Of a DNA stretch of 64,000 nucleotides, positions 7,578 through 15,871 are shown one piece after another. How positions within the stretch are numbered: position 1 is the first letter of the stretch; the number at the start of each line of letters is the position of its first letter. The stretch is from Exiguobacterium algae (lineage in GTDB: Bacteria; Bacillota; Bacilli; Exiguobacteriales; Exiguobacteriaceae). The notes below the pieces were generated by a model. That model saw nothing but the letters and a program-made list of their open reading frames with translations. It did no database searches and was not told the origin of the DNA. The DNA lies in assembly GCF_018617875.1 (NCBI RefSeq), contig NZ_JACSKZ010000001.1:930001-994000 (forward strand), written 5' to 3'. Made by a program: the position numbers and the translations under genes.

Positions 7578-9470
7578 TTAAACTGTTTCTTTTAAATGTG
7601 CTGTCTCGCTCTGTTCAACTAAATCAAGGCTATCATTGGCCCAGTTTACGAGGTACAAACTGAGTCCCTCACTTGTCATTAATTGATTCATGTTTTCTAG
7701 CTTCCCTTGTAAATCAGACTCTTCTGTAACAATCCCCGTGAAAATTTTCGGATAGACTGCCTCAGGGTGAACTTCCCCCTCCTTCAACAGCTCCTCATAC
7801 ATTTTCTCGCCAGGACGAATTCCACTAAACTGAATCGCAATCTGTTCTTCTGTAAAACCACTTAGTTGAATCATGTTACGTGCCAAATCTACAATTTTGA
7901 CAGGTTCACCCATATCAAGAACAAACACTTCACCGCCATTCGCGAGCGTTCCCGCTTGAATCACGAGTCGACTTGCTTCGGGAATCGTCATAAAGTAGCG
8001 TGTCATATCAGGGTGTGTCACTGTAACCGGTCCGCCTTTTGCGATTTGTGATTTGAATAGCGGAATAACCGATCCACGGCTACCTAACACGTTACCGAAT
8101 CGAACAATCGCATACTTTGTTTCACTCGATTTTGCCAAGTGCTGTACGACCATCTCCGCAATCCGTTTCGTTGAGCCCATCACGTTCGTTGGATTGACCG
8201 CCTTATCAGTCGAAATCATAACGAAGCGTGAGGCACCATACTCATCGGCCATCTCCGCAACATTTTTCGTGCCATAAATATTATTTTTCACCGCTTCGTG
8301 CGGGTTTGCTTCCATTAAAGGAACATGCTTATGCGCAGCAGCGTGGAATACGAGATGTGGCGAATACGTCATAAATACTTCTCGTAAACGATCGACATCC
8401 TGAATATCCGCGATAACCGGGATAAGTTCTGCCTTCACTTTTGCTTCGCGTAATTCTCGTTCAATTAGGTAGATACTATTTTCTCCGTGACCAAGAAGTA
8501 TTAACCGGTCTGGTTTAAATTTTAAGATTTGGCGACAGATTTCGGATCCAATCGATCCCCCAGCACCTGTCACCAAAACAGTCTTCCCTTCGACCTCTGC
8601 TTGAATCCCTGTTATGTCTAACTCGACCGGCTCACGGCCGAGGAGGTCTTCAATGGAAACTTCACGCATCTGATTGACTGAAACTTTACCCGCAGCTACT
8701 TCTTCAATCATCGGAAGCGTATGTACATTCGTACAAACTTGTTTTGCCCGTTGAATGACTGCCAGTCGTTCCTGATAACCCATCGAAGGAATCGCAAATA
8801 CAATCTTTTCAATCGCTTCACTCTCCACAACCTCTTCGAGTTGCTCGATTGTTCCGAGTATTGCGACATCATTCACGGTTAATGTTTGCAAATGTTTATT
8901 GTCATCAATAAAGCCCACTGGATTCATACGGTGATTATCTGAATGTTTCATCTGGCGAACCAGCATCCGTCCTGCTTGTCCGGCTCCAATGATTAACGTC
9001 CGTTTTTCGTCTTTTCCTTGCTTCATTTTTCGTCCACGCAATATTGAAAGTTGGTCCTGTCTCCACGTGATATAAATGCGCGACCCAAGACGAATGCCAC
9101 CTAACATCAACAATGAAAGACTAAAACTTAGGAACAATATTCGTTCCATTGCTTCCCCGTACACGGCAAACTGAAGTATGTATAAAATGAGCGTGCTAGA
9201 GGCGAGTGTCAATGCTAAGCGAATTGCTTCCGTCATACTCGCAAATCGCCATGCGACACGATATAAGCGACTGAACCCTGCCATTACGATAAAGATGGCG
9301 CTGTACGAAATCGCCGTTTCCATAAAATGATTGCGATCGATATTTTGAATAAATTCTAGTGGATACAAGAAAAAATAAGAAATGAGCATCGCTGATAAGA
9401 TTGCAACAATATCTAAAACAACAAGTACACCCGTACGCAAAGATTTTCTACCTAATTGGGGTATCGACAA
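7578..9470 (-). CDS. Membrane-anchored UDP-sugar 4,6-dehydratase, EpsC/CapD/WbpM type
   Basis: A 630-residue protein with four N-terminal membrane segments (about residues 12-125), a CoA-binding-like Rossmann domain (about 150-270, GAGQAGRMLVRQ) and a C-terminal SDR with TGAGGSIGSE and STDKAVNPTNVMGSTK, the Ser/Met/Lys version of the catalytic site found in this family. It converts UDP-GlcNAc to the 4-keto-6-deoxy sugar that feeds bacillosamine- or QuiNAc-type residues. It starts with TTG: GAAGGAGGGAGAATAG precedes the TTG at 9470 at good spacing. It lies between galU and the priming transferase, as in many eps/cps operons. Presence alongside CapE implies two separate dehydratase products. 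Confidence 0.9.
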   Translation of the reverse strand: MSIPQLGRKSLRTGVLVVLDIVAILSAMLISYFFLYPLEFIQNIDRNHFMETAISYSAIFIVMAGFSRLYRVAWRFASMTEAIRLALTLASSTLILYILQFAVYGEAMERILFLSFSLSLLMLGGIRLGSRIYITWRQDQLSILRGRKMKQGKDEKRTLIIGAGQAGRMLVRQMKHSDNHRMNPVGFIDDNKHLQTLTVNDVAILGTIEQLEEVVESEAIEKIVFAIPSMGYQERLAVIQRAKQVCTNVHTLPMIEEVAAGKVSVNQMREVSIEDLLGREPVELDITGIQAEVEGKTVLVTGAGGSIGSEICRQILKFKPDRLILLGHGENSIYLIERELREAKVKAELIPVIADIQDVDRLREVFMTYSPHLVFHAAAHKHVPLMEANPHEAVKNNIYGTKNVAEMADEYGASRFVMISTDKAVNPTNVMGSTKRIAEMVVQHLAKSSETKYAIVRFGNVLGSRGSVIPLFKSQIAKGGPVTVTHPDMTRYFMTIPEASRLVIQAGTLANGGEVFVLDMGEPVKIVDLARNMIQLSGFTEEQIAIQFSGIRPGEKMYEELLKEGEVHPEAVYPKIFTGIVTEESDLQGKLENMNQLMTSEGLSLYLVNWANDSLDLVEQSETAHLKETV

Positions 9471-9485
9471 CTATTCTCCCTCCTT

Positions 9486-10385
9486 CTAAATAGTGATTTT
9501 TACTGTCGTTTGTTCTTCAATCAATTGTGTCATCATTTTTAATACATCTTCACGTAAATCTTCTCGATTCAATGCAAATTCGAGCGTCGTCTGAATAAAC
9601 CCGAGTTTTTCGCCTACGTCATAGCGCTTGCCATCAAATTCATAAACAAACACATTTTGCATCTCATTCAATCTTGTGATGGCATCTGTTAATTGAATCT
9701 CACCACCAGTACCTGCCTTTTGTGTTTCTAAAAATTTAAAAATTTGCGGAGTGAATAGATAGCGTCCCATAATCGCTAGATTCGAAGGCTCAGTACCCGG
9801 CGCTGGTTTCTCTACGAATGATTCAACTTTATGTAACCCACCTGCAATCGACTCTTTTAGGTCGACGATGCCATAACGATGCGTTACTTCGCGAGATACT
9901 GGTTGGACTCCGATAATCGATCTCTCAGTCTTGTAATATTCCTCAATCAGCTGACGTGTGCATGGCACTTCCGCCTGAACAATATCGTCCCCCAACATAA
10001 CAACGAATGGTTCATCGCCGACGAAAGCCTTCGCCTGGAGCACCGCATGACCGAGCCCCATCGGCTTCGATTGTCGAATGAAATGAATGTTGATATTCGT
10101 TGTTTCTTCAACGAGCGCTAAAAACTCTGACTTCCCTTTTTCAATGAGCGTCTGTTCGAGTTCCGGAACTGAATCAAAATGATCTTCGATTGCACGCTTG
10201 CCTTTCCCCGTCACGATTAGAATGTCTTCAATCCCTGAAGCGACTGCCTCTTCAATGATGTATTGAATTGTTGGTTTATCGACAATGGGTAGCATCTCTT
10301 TTGGCATCGCCTTCGTTGCCGGTAAGAAACGTGTCCCAAGACCCGCTGCCGGAATGACTGCTTTTTTTACTTTTTTAACGGTCAT
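9486..10385 (-). CDS. galU: UTP-glucose-1-phosphate uridylyltransferase
   Basis: GalU/GtaB of about 299 residues. The nucleotide-binding motif [20 protein letters not shown] is complete, followed by [28 protein letters not shown] and [10 protein letters not shown]. It makes UDP-glucose for polysaccharide and, through galE at 14.4 kb, UDP-galactose. A longer reading frame reaches 10451, but that part would be encoded by a hairpin. AGGAGGGGC immediately before the two ATGs at 10388 and 10385 fixes the start there, with the second at better spacing. It is the first gene after an internal promoter and leader hairpin. Confidence 0.93.
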   Translation of the reverse strand: MTVKKVKKAVIPAAGLGTRFLPATKAMPKEMLPIVDKPTIQYIIEEAVASGIEDILIVTGKGKRAIEDHFDSVPELEQTLIEKGKSEFLALVEETTNINIHFIRQSKPMGLGHAVLQAKAFVGDEPFVVMLGDDIVQAEVPCTRQLIEEYYKTERSIIGVQPVSREVTHRYGIVDLKESIAGGLHKVESFVEKPAPGTEPSNLAIMGRYLFTPQIFKFLETQKAGTGGEIQLTDAITRLNEMQNVFVYEFDGKRYDVGEKLGFIQTTLEFALNREDLREDVLKMMTQLIEEQTTVKITI

Positions 10386-10432
10386 CATGCCCCTCCTATG
10401 AATAGTTATGTATAATTTCGTCAAATATAGAA

Positions 10433-10457
10433 AAAAGGATGTGAACAACATCCTTTT
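10433..10457 (-). terminator. Terminator-like hairpin in the galU leader
   Basis: On the minus strand a 10-bp stem (AAAAGGATGT with ACATCCTTTT, loop of 5) is followed by a run of six T. It lies about 45 bp before the galU start and downstream of both the phosphatase gene and the 10558-10585 promoter. It can act as the end of the cpsCDB-type transcript and as an attenuator of galU and the downstream eps genes. Confidence 0.6.
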
Positions 10458-10530
10458 AAAATATATTTTAATAGTATCACGATTGACCCAACTTAAAAAC
10501 CAAAGAAAGGGAATTAGTACCTAACTTTTC

Positions 10531-10550
10531 TCGACAATGTTCGACAATGG
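10531..10550. repeat. Tandem 10-bp repeat upstream of galU
   Basis: TCGACAATGT is followed directly by TCGACAATGG: nine of ten bases repeat at one helical turn. It lies just downstream of the -10 of the minus-strand promoter at 10558-10585, about where transcription would begin. Such in-phase repeats suit a dimeric or OmpR/LytTR-type regulator. No regulator can be named. Confidence 0.5.
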
Positions 10551-10557
10551 TCCTATT

Positions 10558-10585
10558 TTTATATATTCATTTACTTAAATTACAA
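10558..10585 (-). promoter_or_regulatory. Candidate promoter for galU and the downstream eps genes
   Basis: Minus strand TTGTAA (10585-10580), 16-bp spacer, TATAAA (10563-10558). It is placed between the phosphatase gene and galU in an AT-rich gap, and reads towards galU through a leader of about 165 nt with the tandem repeat and the hairpin. Confidence 0.5.
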
Positions 10586-10599
10586 AAAATAACGTGTTT

Positions 10600-11367
10600 T
10601 TATTTTTTCCATTTTCCTCGCCAATTTTTTGTGGGCAAGACAGGTGGATCGACGAAAACGAACTCATCTTTGATGACCGCTTCAGCGTTCGTCAGGAGGG
10701 TCTCCCATTTTTCGTGTCCGAGTTCGTTCGTTACCGCATCCTGTGCCGCTTCCCAATAAAATGTCCGACGACCCGTGCTATGGGCATCCGATGCGACGAG
10801 ATGGCTGAGTCCATTTCGTAAAAATACAAAAGCGAGCTCTTGTACGGTTTGCCCGAATTCACCTGTAAGACTCCCCGTCGTCACTTGAGACAATGCACCT
10901 GACGAAACAAAATCCATCAAACGCTTCGGATTCGTCGCAAACTCTTTGTTGCGCTCTGGATGCGCGATGATCGGGGTATAGCCTTCCGCCTGCAAAGTGA
11001 AGAAAAGCTGTTCGGCATACGCCGGGACCGTGTCACTCGGGAATTCAACGAGGACATACCGGGATCCGGCAAGTGACAACGCTTTTCCATCTTCCAATGA
11101 TTGTACGAGGTCGCCAAACACACGGATCTCTTGTCCCGGGTGCAGGTCAATCTTAATGTTTTCCTGGTTCAACACTTGTTGTAGATTGTCGACCGCTTTT
11201 TGAACATTTAAGTCTTCTGTCTCAAATTGCGGGTGAAACGCGTGAGGGGTAACCACAATCGCGGTCACCCCTTCTTGTGCTGCGCGTTTCGCCATCTCGA
11301 CTGCTTGTTCGACTGTGCCCGGACCGTCATCGACGGCCGGAAGCAAGTGACAATGGATATCAATCAT
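10600..11367 (-). CDS. PHP-type protein-tyrosine phosphatase, CpsB/YwqE
   Basis: Manganese-dependent phosphotyrosine phosphatase of the PHP superfamily, 255 residues. N-terminal metal motif MIDIHCHLLPAVDDGPGT, then TPHAFHP, HPGQEIRV, IIAHPERN and the C-terminal VASDAHSTGRR supply the His/Asp ligands. It dephosphorylates the tyrosine-rich tail of the adjacent CpsD-like kinase, so resetting the chain-length/export cycle of polysaccharide synthesis. It is third in the operon after the kinase, 15 bp away. Length and motifs are normal for the family. Confidence 0.93.
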   Translation of the reverse strand: MIDIHCHLLPAVDDGPGTVEQAVEMAKRAAQEGVTAIVVTPHAFHPQFETEDLNVQKAVDNLQQVLNQENIKIDLHPGQEIRVFGDLVQSLEDGKALSLAGSRYVLVEFPSDTVPAYAEQLFFTLQAEGYTPIIAHPERNKEFATNPKRLMDFVSSGALSQVTTGSLTGEFGQTVQELAFVFLRNGLSHLVASDAHSTGRRTFYWEAAQDAVTNELGHEKWETLLTNAEAVIKDEFVFVDPPVLPTKNWRGKWKK

Positions 11368-11382
11368 GGCGTGTCTCTCCTT

Positions 11383-12099
11383 TTATTCGTACGCATAATA
11401 ATAGTAGTAATCGTCACTGCCCTGTGGTTCCCGCTTGTTCAATACGACCCCTAAAATGTGGGCATCTGCAAGCATCAACTGTTCTTTTGCTTTGACGACC
11501 ATCTGCCGATCTGACTTGTCACATCCTACAACGAGGACGACACCGTCGACTTTTCGTGCGAGGAGTCGGGTATCCGCTACCTGCATCATTGGCGGGGCAT
11601 CAAGAATAATCATGTCGTAGTGCTCTTTTAGTTCGGTGAGTACGCGGTCCATCATTTTTGAAGATAAGAGTTCTGACGGGTTCGGCGGAATCGGTCCCGC
11701 CGCCAACAAGTCCAAGTTTTCGACTTGTGTCGAATGGATTGCTTTCTCCATCGTCGTCTTCTTCGCAAGGACCGTTGAAAGTCCAATCCCGTTTGGAAGA
11801 CGGAACGTGAAGTGTGCTGTCGGACGGCGCATGTCGCAGTCCATCAACAAGACACGTTTCCCTTGCTGAGCATAGACGACCGCAAGGTTTGATGACGTCG
11901 TCGATTTCCCTTCCCCTGAAGTAGAGGACGTGATGGCTACCGTTTGAAAATCTTCGTCAACCGCTGTGAATTCGAGGTTTGTCCGAATCGTCCGGTATTG
12001 CTCCGAGATGGGAGACTTCGGTTTATGGACCGTAATCAAGTCACGCCCGGTTTTATCATATTGAATCCGCTTGTTTTTCTTCTTAAACAACTTAAACAT
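11383..12099 (-). CDS. Cytoplasmic BY-kinase, CpsD/YwqD type
   Basis: Bacterial tyrosine kinase of about 238 residues. Walker A is TSSTSGEGKST (about 58-67, Lys65), Walker A' is VLLMDCDMRRP (about 83-93), Walker B is IILDAPP. The C-terminus ends in a tyrosine cluster, DDYYYYYAYE, the autophosphorylation tail and substrate of the CpsB-type phosphatase next door. As in other Firmicutes the membrane activator is a separate protein, encoded just upstream. I start at ATG 12099, not the in-frame GTG at 12111, because AAGGTGA precedes it at suitable spacing. It overlaps the end of the upstream gene by 8 bp, suggesting coupled synthesis. Confidence 0.92.
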   Translation of the reverse strand: MFKLFKKKNKRIQYDKTGRDLITVHKPKSPISEQYRTIRTNLEFTAVDEDFQTVAITSSTSGEGKSTTSSNLAVVYAQQGKRVLLMDCDMRRPTAHFTFRLPNGIGLSTVLAKKTTMEKAIHSTQVENLDLLAAGPIPPNPSELLSSKMMDRVLTELKEHYDMIILDAPPMMQVADTRLLARKVDGVVLVVGCDKSDRQMVVKAKEQLMLADAHILGVVLNKREPQGSDDYYYYYAYE

Positions 12100-12817
12100 G
12101 GACCTCTTCACCTTTCGCTTTCGCTTGACGTTGTTGCATCATTTCGACACGCTCGATGACTGGAATCGACCCAAGCACAGGGAGTTCAAGAATCGTCTCG
12201 ACATCCTGTTCCGTCTTGATTCGGCGGTCGAGCACCACTTTGAGAAACGCCATCGCCACCCCGATCATCATTCCGAGAACAGCTGCAATCGCTGTATTCA
12301 AGACAATGTTCGGTTTAACCGGGAACATCGGAACCGAGGCACTCGATAAGACTTTGACGTTATCGACACTCATGAGCTCCGGTACTTCTTTCGAGAAGAC
12401 CCGGCTGATTTCGTTCGCGATATCCGTCGCGATAATCGGGTTCGTATGCTGGACGGTGATGTTGATGACTTGCGAGTTTTGCTCGCTGTTTACTGAAATC
12501 AAGTTCCCGATATTTTCCGGGGCACCGACGACGTTCTCCTGTACCTGCTCCAGAATAGCCGGGCTTTGGATAATGACTCGATATGTATTCACAAGCGTGA
12601 TCGACGATTGGATCTGACTTGTATCGACCATCATATTGTTCTGTGATTGTTTAGGGGCCACCAGCACCTGAGTTGAGGCCTCGTACGTCGGGCTGATAAT
12701 AAATGAACTGACCAAAAAGGCAATAATTGCCGCTAAAATCGTTAAACTTGAAATCAACCATTTGCTACGCTTTAAGATGGAGAACAATTCTCCTAGGGAA
12801 ATCGTTTCTTCGTTCAT
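12092..12817 (-). CDS. Polysaccharide co-polymerase / kinase activator, CpsC/YveK (Wzz) family
   Basis: A 241-residue Wzz-domain membrane protein with two membrane helices (about 16-37 and about 172-197) enclosing an extracellular chain-length domain. The PxxP-like stretch VPMFPVKPN before the second helix is a hallmark. The short cytoplasmic tail after TM2 activates the partner CpsD-type kinase. It controls polymer length or export. It is the first gene of the kinase/phosphatase operon and is preceded by an extended -10 promoter. Confidence 0.92.
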   Translation of the reverse strand: MNEETISLGELFSILKRSKWLISSLTILAAIIAFLVSSFIISPTYEASTQVLVAPKQSQNNMMVDTSQIQSSITLVNTYRVIIQSPAILEQVQENVVGAPENIGNLISVNSEQNSQVINITVQHTNPIIATDIANEISRVFSKEVPELMSVDNVKVLSSASVPMFPVKPNIVLNTAIAAVLGMMIGVAMAFLKVVLDRRIKTEQDVETILELPVLGSIPVIERVEMMQQRQAKAKGEEVHV

Positions 12818-12901
12818 ATGTCCGTCCTTCTCTCCTTTAACCCTGTAAGGTAACTACTGGAAAAATCCCGCAGATAATATTTAAACTACCAATCCCAAAA
12901 T

Positions 12902-12910
12902 ATTATAGCA
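12902..12910 (-). promoter_or_regulatory. Extended -10 promoter of the CpsC-CpsD-CpsB operon
   Basis: Minus strand TGCTATAAT, a consensus -10 with the TGn extension and no clear -35. It lies about 85 bp before the CpsC-like start. An imperfect ACCCA...TGGGT inverted repeat at about 12930-12953 covers the -35 region. Confidence 0.5.
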
Positions 12911-13016
12911 AAAATCCACTCCTCATGATGACCCAATTTTAAAAAAATGGGTTTTTTGCCATGTAAACTTTGTTAAACTTTTAATAGTAGAACTTATGAA
13001 AAGGAGGAGACCCGAA

Positions 13017-14336
13017 GTGCATGTAAGTGAGCGCCTACTCCAATTGTACGCAACGCTCGACACCAAAACGCGTGTGTCGATTCAACGACAAATCACAAGC
13101 AATTTAGCTGATGGAAAGCCACTTTCCGATTCATTTAATGAACTGACCGGCGAGACCGACGAGACGATTTCGAACGAGTCGAAGACGGCTGATGACTTCA
13201 CATCCTGGCTTAAAAGCGGCAAGACAGACCTCATTTTTCTTTCTTATTACGTCGCGATCCTCGAGCGACATGACGAAAATCATTTACCTTTTTTTGAAAA
13301 TGATGCAAACGCATCTGTTCCGAAACATTCCATTGAGGACGTTCCGACTCATCAAGGTCCATTTATTGAAAAAGAAGATTTATCCAGTCCAGCACCAATT
13401 CCGACGGACGAACCCTCTCTCCAACAAGAGCAAACCGATTCAGAATTATTAGCCGATCAGGCTGTCGCGACAACGCTCCTTCCTGATGAGGAACCGGTCC
13501 AACCGACCGTCAAACCACGTTACGTCGCCGAAACGCCGATGCCATCCCGCGCGGAACGTTTGAAGTACCAGCGTCATATCGAACCGGCCCGCCCGCGCCG
13601 GCGTCAAAGCGGTGGATTGATGATTGGGATCTTCATCACGATGATCCTGCTCGGCGGCGGCTATTTCGCCTACCCGCTACTCGCGGATCTGTTCAACACT
13701 TCGAATGAGACCGCAACGACGACACCTCCTGTCAAGGACGAACCTGTCGTGGCCGTTCCGGAAACGAACGACGTCTGGATCAATGTGAAGAACACGTCAC
13801 TCTTGAGCGCCCCTGACAGCACGAACGTGACGTACATCGCGGATATCGGTGACCACTATCCGGTGCTTGAGGAACAAGAAGACTACATATTACTCGACCT
13901 CGGTACAGACGACTTAACAGCCTGGGCCAAAAAATCTGACGTGACGACCGAATGGACCGGGCCCGTACTGAGTGACCCGCAACTCCTCACCTGGATTCAG
14001 ACGGGTGTCGACCAGACGTATATCGAAAAGTCCGCCGAAGATTACTTACAGATGACCGAGGAAGAATTGTATGCCGAAATCGGTGAACCGTTCGGTCGCG
14101 ATGAAGACGCGTTAAACGACTACGCGTTTTATTCCGGCATCTTCTTCACCATTCAAAACGGCGAGGTGATGGCCATCGACTGGACGAACACCGGGCAGAC
14201 AAAAGACGTCTTGCTTCAAATCGGTGAACCAACGTATGTGACCGAAGACGCCGTCGTCTTTGAAAGCGACCGCTATTCGCTCCGCCTGTTCATCGGCGCA
14301 TCCGGCACGACCCGGATCCGTTTATCTGAGATTTAA
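13017..14336 (+). CDS. Single-pass membrane protein with SH3-like extracytoplasmic region
   Basis: About 439 residues. A hydrophilic, acidic, Pro/Thr/Gln-rich cytoplasmic half (about 1-195) is followed by a basic PRRRQSG stop, one membrane helix (about 200-222, GGLMIGIFITMILLGGGYF), an SH3-like segment (VWINVKNTSLLSAPDSTNV...) and a C-terminal region resembling YjgB/DUF4309 (YLQMTEEELYAEIGEPFGRDED). The start is set by AAAGGAGGAGACCCGAA before GTG 13017; the ATG at 12996 would itself encode the ribosome site. No enzyme activity is evident. Its place between the polysaccharide operon (divergent) and galE (co-directional, 24 bp on) suggests a cell-envelope role, which is inference. Confidence 0.7.
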   Translation: MHVSERLLQLYATLDTKTRVSIQRQITSNLADGKPLSDSFNELTGETDETISNESKTADDFTSWLKSGKTDLIFLSYYVAILERHDENHLPFFENDANASVPKHSIEDVPTHQGPFIEKEDLSSPAPIPTDEPSLQQEQTDSELLADQAVATTLLPDEEPVQPTVKPRYVAETPMPSRAERLKYQRHIEPARPRRRQSGGLMIGIFITMILLGGGYFAYPLLADLFNTSNETATTTPPVKDEPVVAVPETNDVWINVKNTSLLSAPDSTNVTYIADIGDHYPVLEEQEDYILLDLGTDDLTAWAKKSDVTTEWTGPVLSDPQLLTWIQTGVDQTYIEKSAEDYLQMTEEELYAEIGEPFGRDEDALNDYAFYSGIFFTIQNGEVMAIDWTNTGQTKDVLLQIGEPTYVTEDAVVFESDRYSLRLFIGASGTTRIRLSEI

Positions 14337-14360
14337 TTGACTAAAAGGAAAATGTAAAAT

Positions 14361-15380
14361 ATGAGTCCAACCATTCTCGTGACGGGCGGTGCCGGCTACA
14401 TCGGTACCCATACCGTCCTGCAATTACTCGAGTCGAATCACGACGTCATCGTGATCGACAACTTATCGAACAGCCGCCGCGAGGCGTTGTCCCGCGTCGA
14501 GATGCTGACAGAGAAAGACGTGACGTTTTACGAAGGGGATATATTAGACCGTGCTTTGTTAGAACAGATCTTTTTGACTCACACGATCGATGCCGTCATC
14601 CACTTCGCCGGTCTGAAGGCGGTCGGTGAATCGGTCCGTGAACCGCTTCGCTATTATGAGAACAACGTCGTCGGCACGACCGTCCTGCTCGAAGTGATGC
14701 AGGCGTTCGATGTGAAACGGATCGTCTTCAGTTCATCGGCGACTGTATACGGGATGCCGGAGCGCACCCCGATCGACGAGTCGTTCCCGCTTCGGGCGAC
14801 GAACCCTTACGGACGTACCAAGCTGATGATCGAGGACATGTTACGCGACGTCGCCGTCTCGGATGGCGATTGGAGCATCGCCCTCCTCCGTTACTTCAAC
14901 CCAATCGGTGCCCACGTATCCGGTCAGATCGGAGAGGACCCGTTCGATGTCCCGAACAACCTGATGCCGTTCATCACGCAAGTCGCCGTCAGCCGACTCG
15001 ATGAGTTGAGCGTGTTCGGTGACGACTACGACACACCGGACGGGACCGGTGTCCGCGACTACATCCACGTCGTCGACCTCGCCGAGGGTCACCTGAAGGC
15101 GCTCGATTATGTCATGAATCATACGGGTGCCGAGGCGTTCAACCTCGGGACCGGCACCGGCTATAGCGTGCTTGACCTCGTCAAGGCGTTTGAGGCTGAA
15201 AGCGGCCGTGCCATCCCGTACAAAGTGACGGCGCGCCGCCCCGGTGACATCGCGGCCTGCTTCGCCGATCCGACGAAGTCGAAGGAAGTACTCGGCTGGG
15301 AAGCACGTCATGACGTCCGCGCGATGTGCCGTGACGCCTGGAAATGGCAATCCCACAACCCGAACGGTTACCGTTCATAA
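14361..15380 (+). CDS. galE: UDP-glucose 4-epimerase
   Basis: Classical GalE, 339 residues. NAD-binding TGGAGYIGTHTV (about 8-19), the FAGLKAVGES segment, SSSATVYG with the catalytic Ser/Thr, YGRTK with catalytic Tyr and Lys, YFNPIGAH, and a C-terminal LGWEARHD. It interconverts UDP-glucose and UDP-galactose, joining galU to polymer synthesis or galactose use. Its reading frame is much more GC-rich than the capsule genes on the left. It is followed by a strong bidirectional terminator. Confidence 0.95.
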   Translation: MSPTILVTGGAGYIGTHTVLQLLESNHDVIVIDNLSNSRREALSRVEMLTEKDVTFYEGDILDRALLEQIFLTHTIDAVIHFAGLKAVGESVREPLRYYENNVVGTTVLLEVMQAFDVKRIVFSSSATVYGMPERTPIDESFPLRATNPYGRTKLMIEDMLRDVAVSDGDWSIALLRYFNPIGAHVSGQIGEDPFDVPNNLMPFITQVAVSRLDELSVFGDDYDTPDGTGVRDYIHVVDLAEGHLKALDYVMNHTGAEAFNLGTGTGYSVLDLVKAFEAESGRAIPYKVTARRPGDIAACFADPTKSKEVLGWEARHDVRAMCRDAWKWQSHNPNGYRS

Positions 15381-15381
15381 G

Positions 15382-15430
15382 AAAAACCGGCTTACGCGAA
15401 CCTCAAGGTTCTTTCGTAAGCCGGTTTTTT
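15382..15430 (+). terminator. Bidirectional terminator after galE
   Basis: AAAAACCGGCTTACG pairs with CGTAAGCCGGTTTTT around a 19-base loop; T6 follows on plus and a matching A/T run serves the minus strand. The stop codon of the convergent membrane-protein gene lies in its loop, so the minus-strand coding end is built into the hairpin. Confidence 0.85.
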
Positions 15431-15747
15431 GTTTCCATTTCGACTTCTGCGTCCGCTTGGGACGGCATCAAACCGAAATCGAAGGCGACGATGAGTAACG
15501 CCACACCGATCAGCTTCCACGTATCGTTCAGGACGAACTCTCCGAACAGGTACCCGAAGACCGTGAAGCCGATGAAGGCGGAGTAGTAGACTCTTCGCCA
15601 GAGGGACCGGTATGCTGTCGCGCGCTCCCGGTCAAAGAAGTACATGACGACATAAACGGCTAGGGCAAGGAACAAGGTAGCGACCATCCAGTACAGAAAT
15701 GATTGCATCGTGAGACGAAACAACATCAAAAACAAAGATGAATCCAT
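15403..15747 (-). CDS. Small integral membrane protein, unknown function
   Basis: A 114-residue protein with three hydrophobic segments: about 5-32 (LFRLTMQSFLYWMVATLFLALAV...), about 55-72 and about 77-95 (WKLIGVALLIVAFDFG), and a charged C-terminus. ATG 15747 is chosen for its AAAGGAGCGG ribosome site. I recognise no family. It converges on galE and its stop codon falls inside the shared terminator. No operon partner. Confidence 0.6.
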   Translation of the reverse strand: MDSSLFLMLFRLTMQSFLYWMVATLFLALAVYVVMYFFDRERATAYRSLWRRVYYSAFIGFTVFGYLFGEFVLNDTWKLIGVALLIVAFDFGLMPSQADAEVEMETKNRLTKEP

Positions 15748-15871
15748 GAAATCCGCTCCTTTGATGTACATTCTAAGTTGCGTAATAAATCCCTACATTT
15801 CCATTTTCTACCCAAATGATTCCATGCGTCAATACACCTATTGAATTTTCAGAACATTTGATTCAAAAGAC

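Noticed and set aside
12930-12953. ACCCA...TGGGT inverted repeat with T6 on plus as a terminator
   Set aside because: No plus-strand gene ends before it and the stem has a mismatch; it may be an operator over the CpsC promoter instead.
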